A stretch of DNA of 64,000 nucleotides from NCBI RefSeq assembly GCF_037478135.1, contig NZ_JBBHDV010000011.1, forward strand, positions 62,001 to 126,000, read 5' to 3'. Shown here one piece after another: positions 63,841-64,000 of this stretch. Both the position numbers and the translations under genes were made by a program. The notes under the pieces were generated by a model that saw only the letters and a program-made list of their open reading frames with translations, did no database searches and was not told the DNA's origin. Positions within the stretch are counted from its first letter, which is position 1. Each line of letters opens with the position of its first letter. This stretch comes from Denitratimonas sp037478135 (lineage in GTDB: Bacteria > Pseudomonadota > Gammaproteobacteria > Xanthomonadales > Xanthomonadaceae).

Positions 63841-64000
63841 TGGAGCAGCCGGCATCCAGGGCGGGATGGACCAGTATGCCTCGTGGACGGCGCGCGGGTG
63901 GGCGAGCGGCCTTGAAACGCCTTTCGCCGGACCCATAAAGCGGTCAGCCCGCTTCACCTGCGGTTTTTTGCCGGCTAGAATTGGCACTCACCACCGGCGA
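63841..64000. other. Upstream region of the propeller gene
   Basis: The last 160 bp contain no supported gene. They should hold the promoter of the minus-strand sensor gene; none is clear by eye. Confidence 0.5.

Overview
The window reads as chromosomal DNA from a high-GC gammaproteobacterium of the order Xanthomonadales (Lysobacterales). The evidence is the gene order def / LysM protein / dprA / smg / topA, a combined ilv-leu operon, an ilv-linked chromosomal integron, abundant GGGAATC- and CTCTCCC-type intergenic repeats, and secreted proteins ending in an IFxxGFE-like tail. Genus and species cannot be fixed from the sequence alone.

Layout. 1-7274: peptide deformylase (cut by the window edge), LysM protein, dprA, smg, an RDD/pilin-like fusion and topA. 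7275-11343: REP-like repeats, two small envelope proteins, an SDR and a secreted metzincin protease. 11412-20569: a small Cys-rich protein, tex, a lipoprotein and gltD/gltB. 20859-29741: a DUF559 gene flanked by inverted repeats, a two-pump RND exporter operon of MdtABC type and a UDG-family protein. 29955-42237: a branched-chain amino acid operon (ilvD, ilvC, ilvG, ilvM, leuA, leuC, leuD, an exported protein, leuB, ilvA) preceded by a leader peptide and attenuator.

42260-48893 is the most interesting stretch: a chromosomal integron. An integron integrase gene broken by one missing base is followed by an attI-like site and three gene cassettes, all reading away from intI. The cassettes are bounded by attC sites whose core sequences pair exactly as cassette chemistry predicts. 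Cassette 1 carries an OLD-type ATPase/TOPRIM nuclease, a plausible anti-phage gene. Cassette 2 carries a double zinc-ribbon membrane protein and cassette 3 a coiled-coil protein. The third attC is split by a complete IS110-family element of the IS1111 type. Its 12-bp inverted repeats lie 3 and 7 bp from the ends, and removing it restores a normal attC. Its long region downstream of the transposase is where IS1111 elements encode their guide RNA, and it holds a 12/15 match to the target.

49367-64000: yqeY, rpsU and tsaD, then a folate-related group (folB, folK, pteridine reductase) around an MscS channel and a MITE-like 251-bp element. These are followed by a MidA-like methyltransferase, a VanZ-like protein, a TIGR03032 protein with an acetyltransferase, a beta-helix exported protein, an SDR and a propeller-type sensor without an output domain.

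No tRNA, rRNA or CRISPR array was recognised. All functions are read from motifs and context by eye; no database search was possible.
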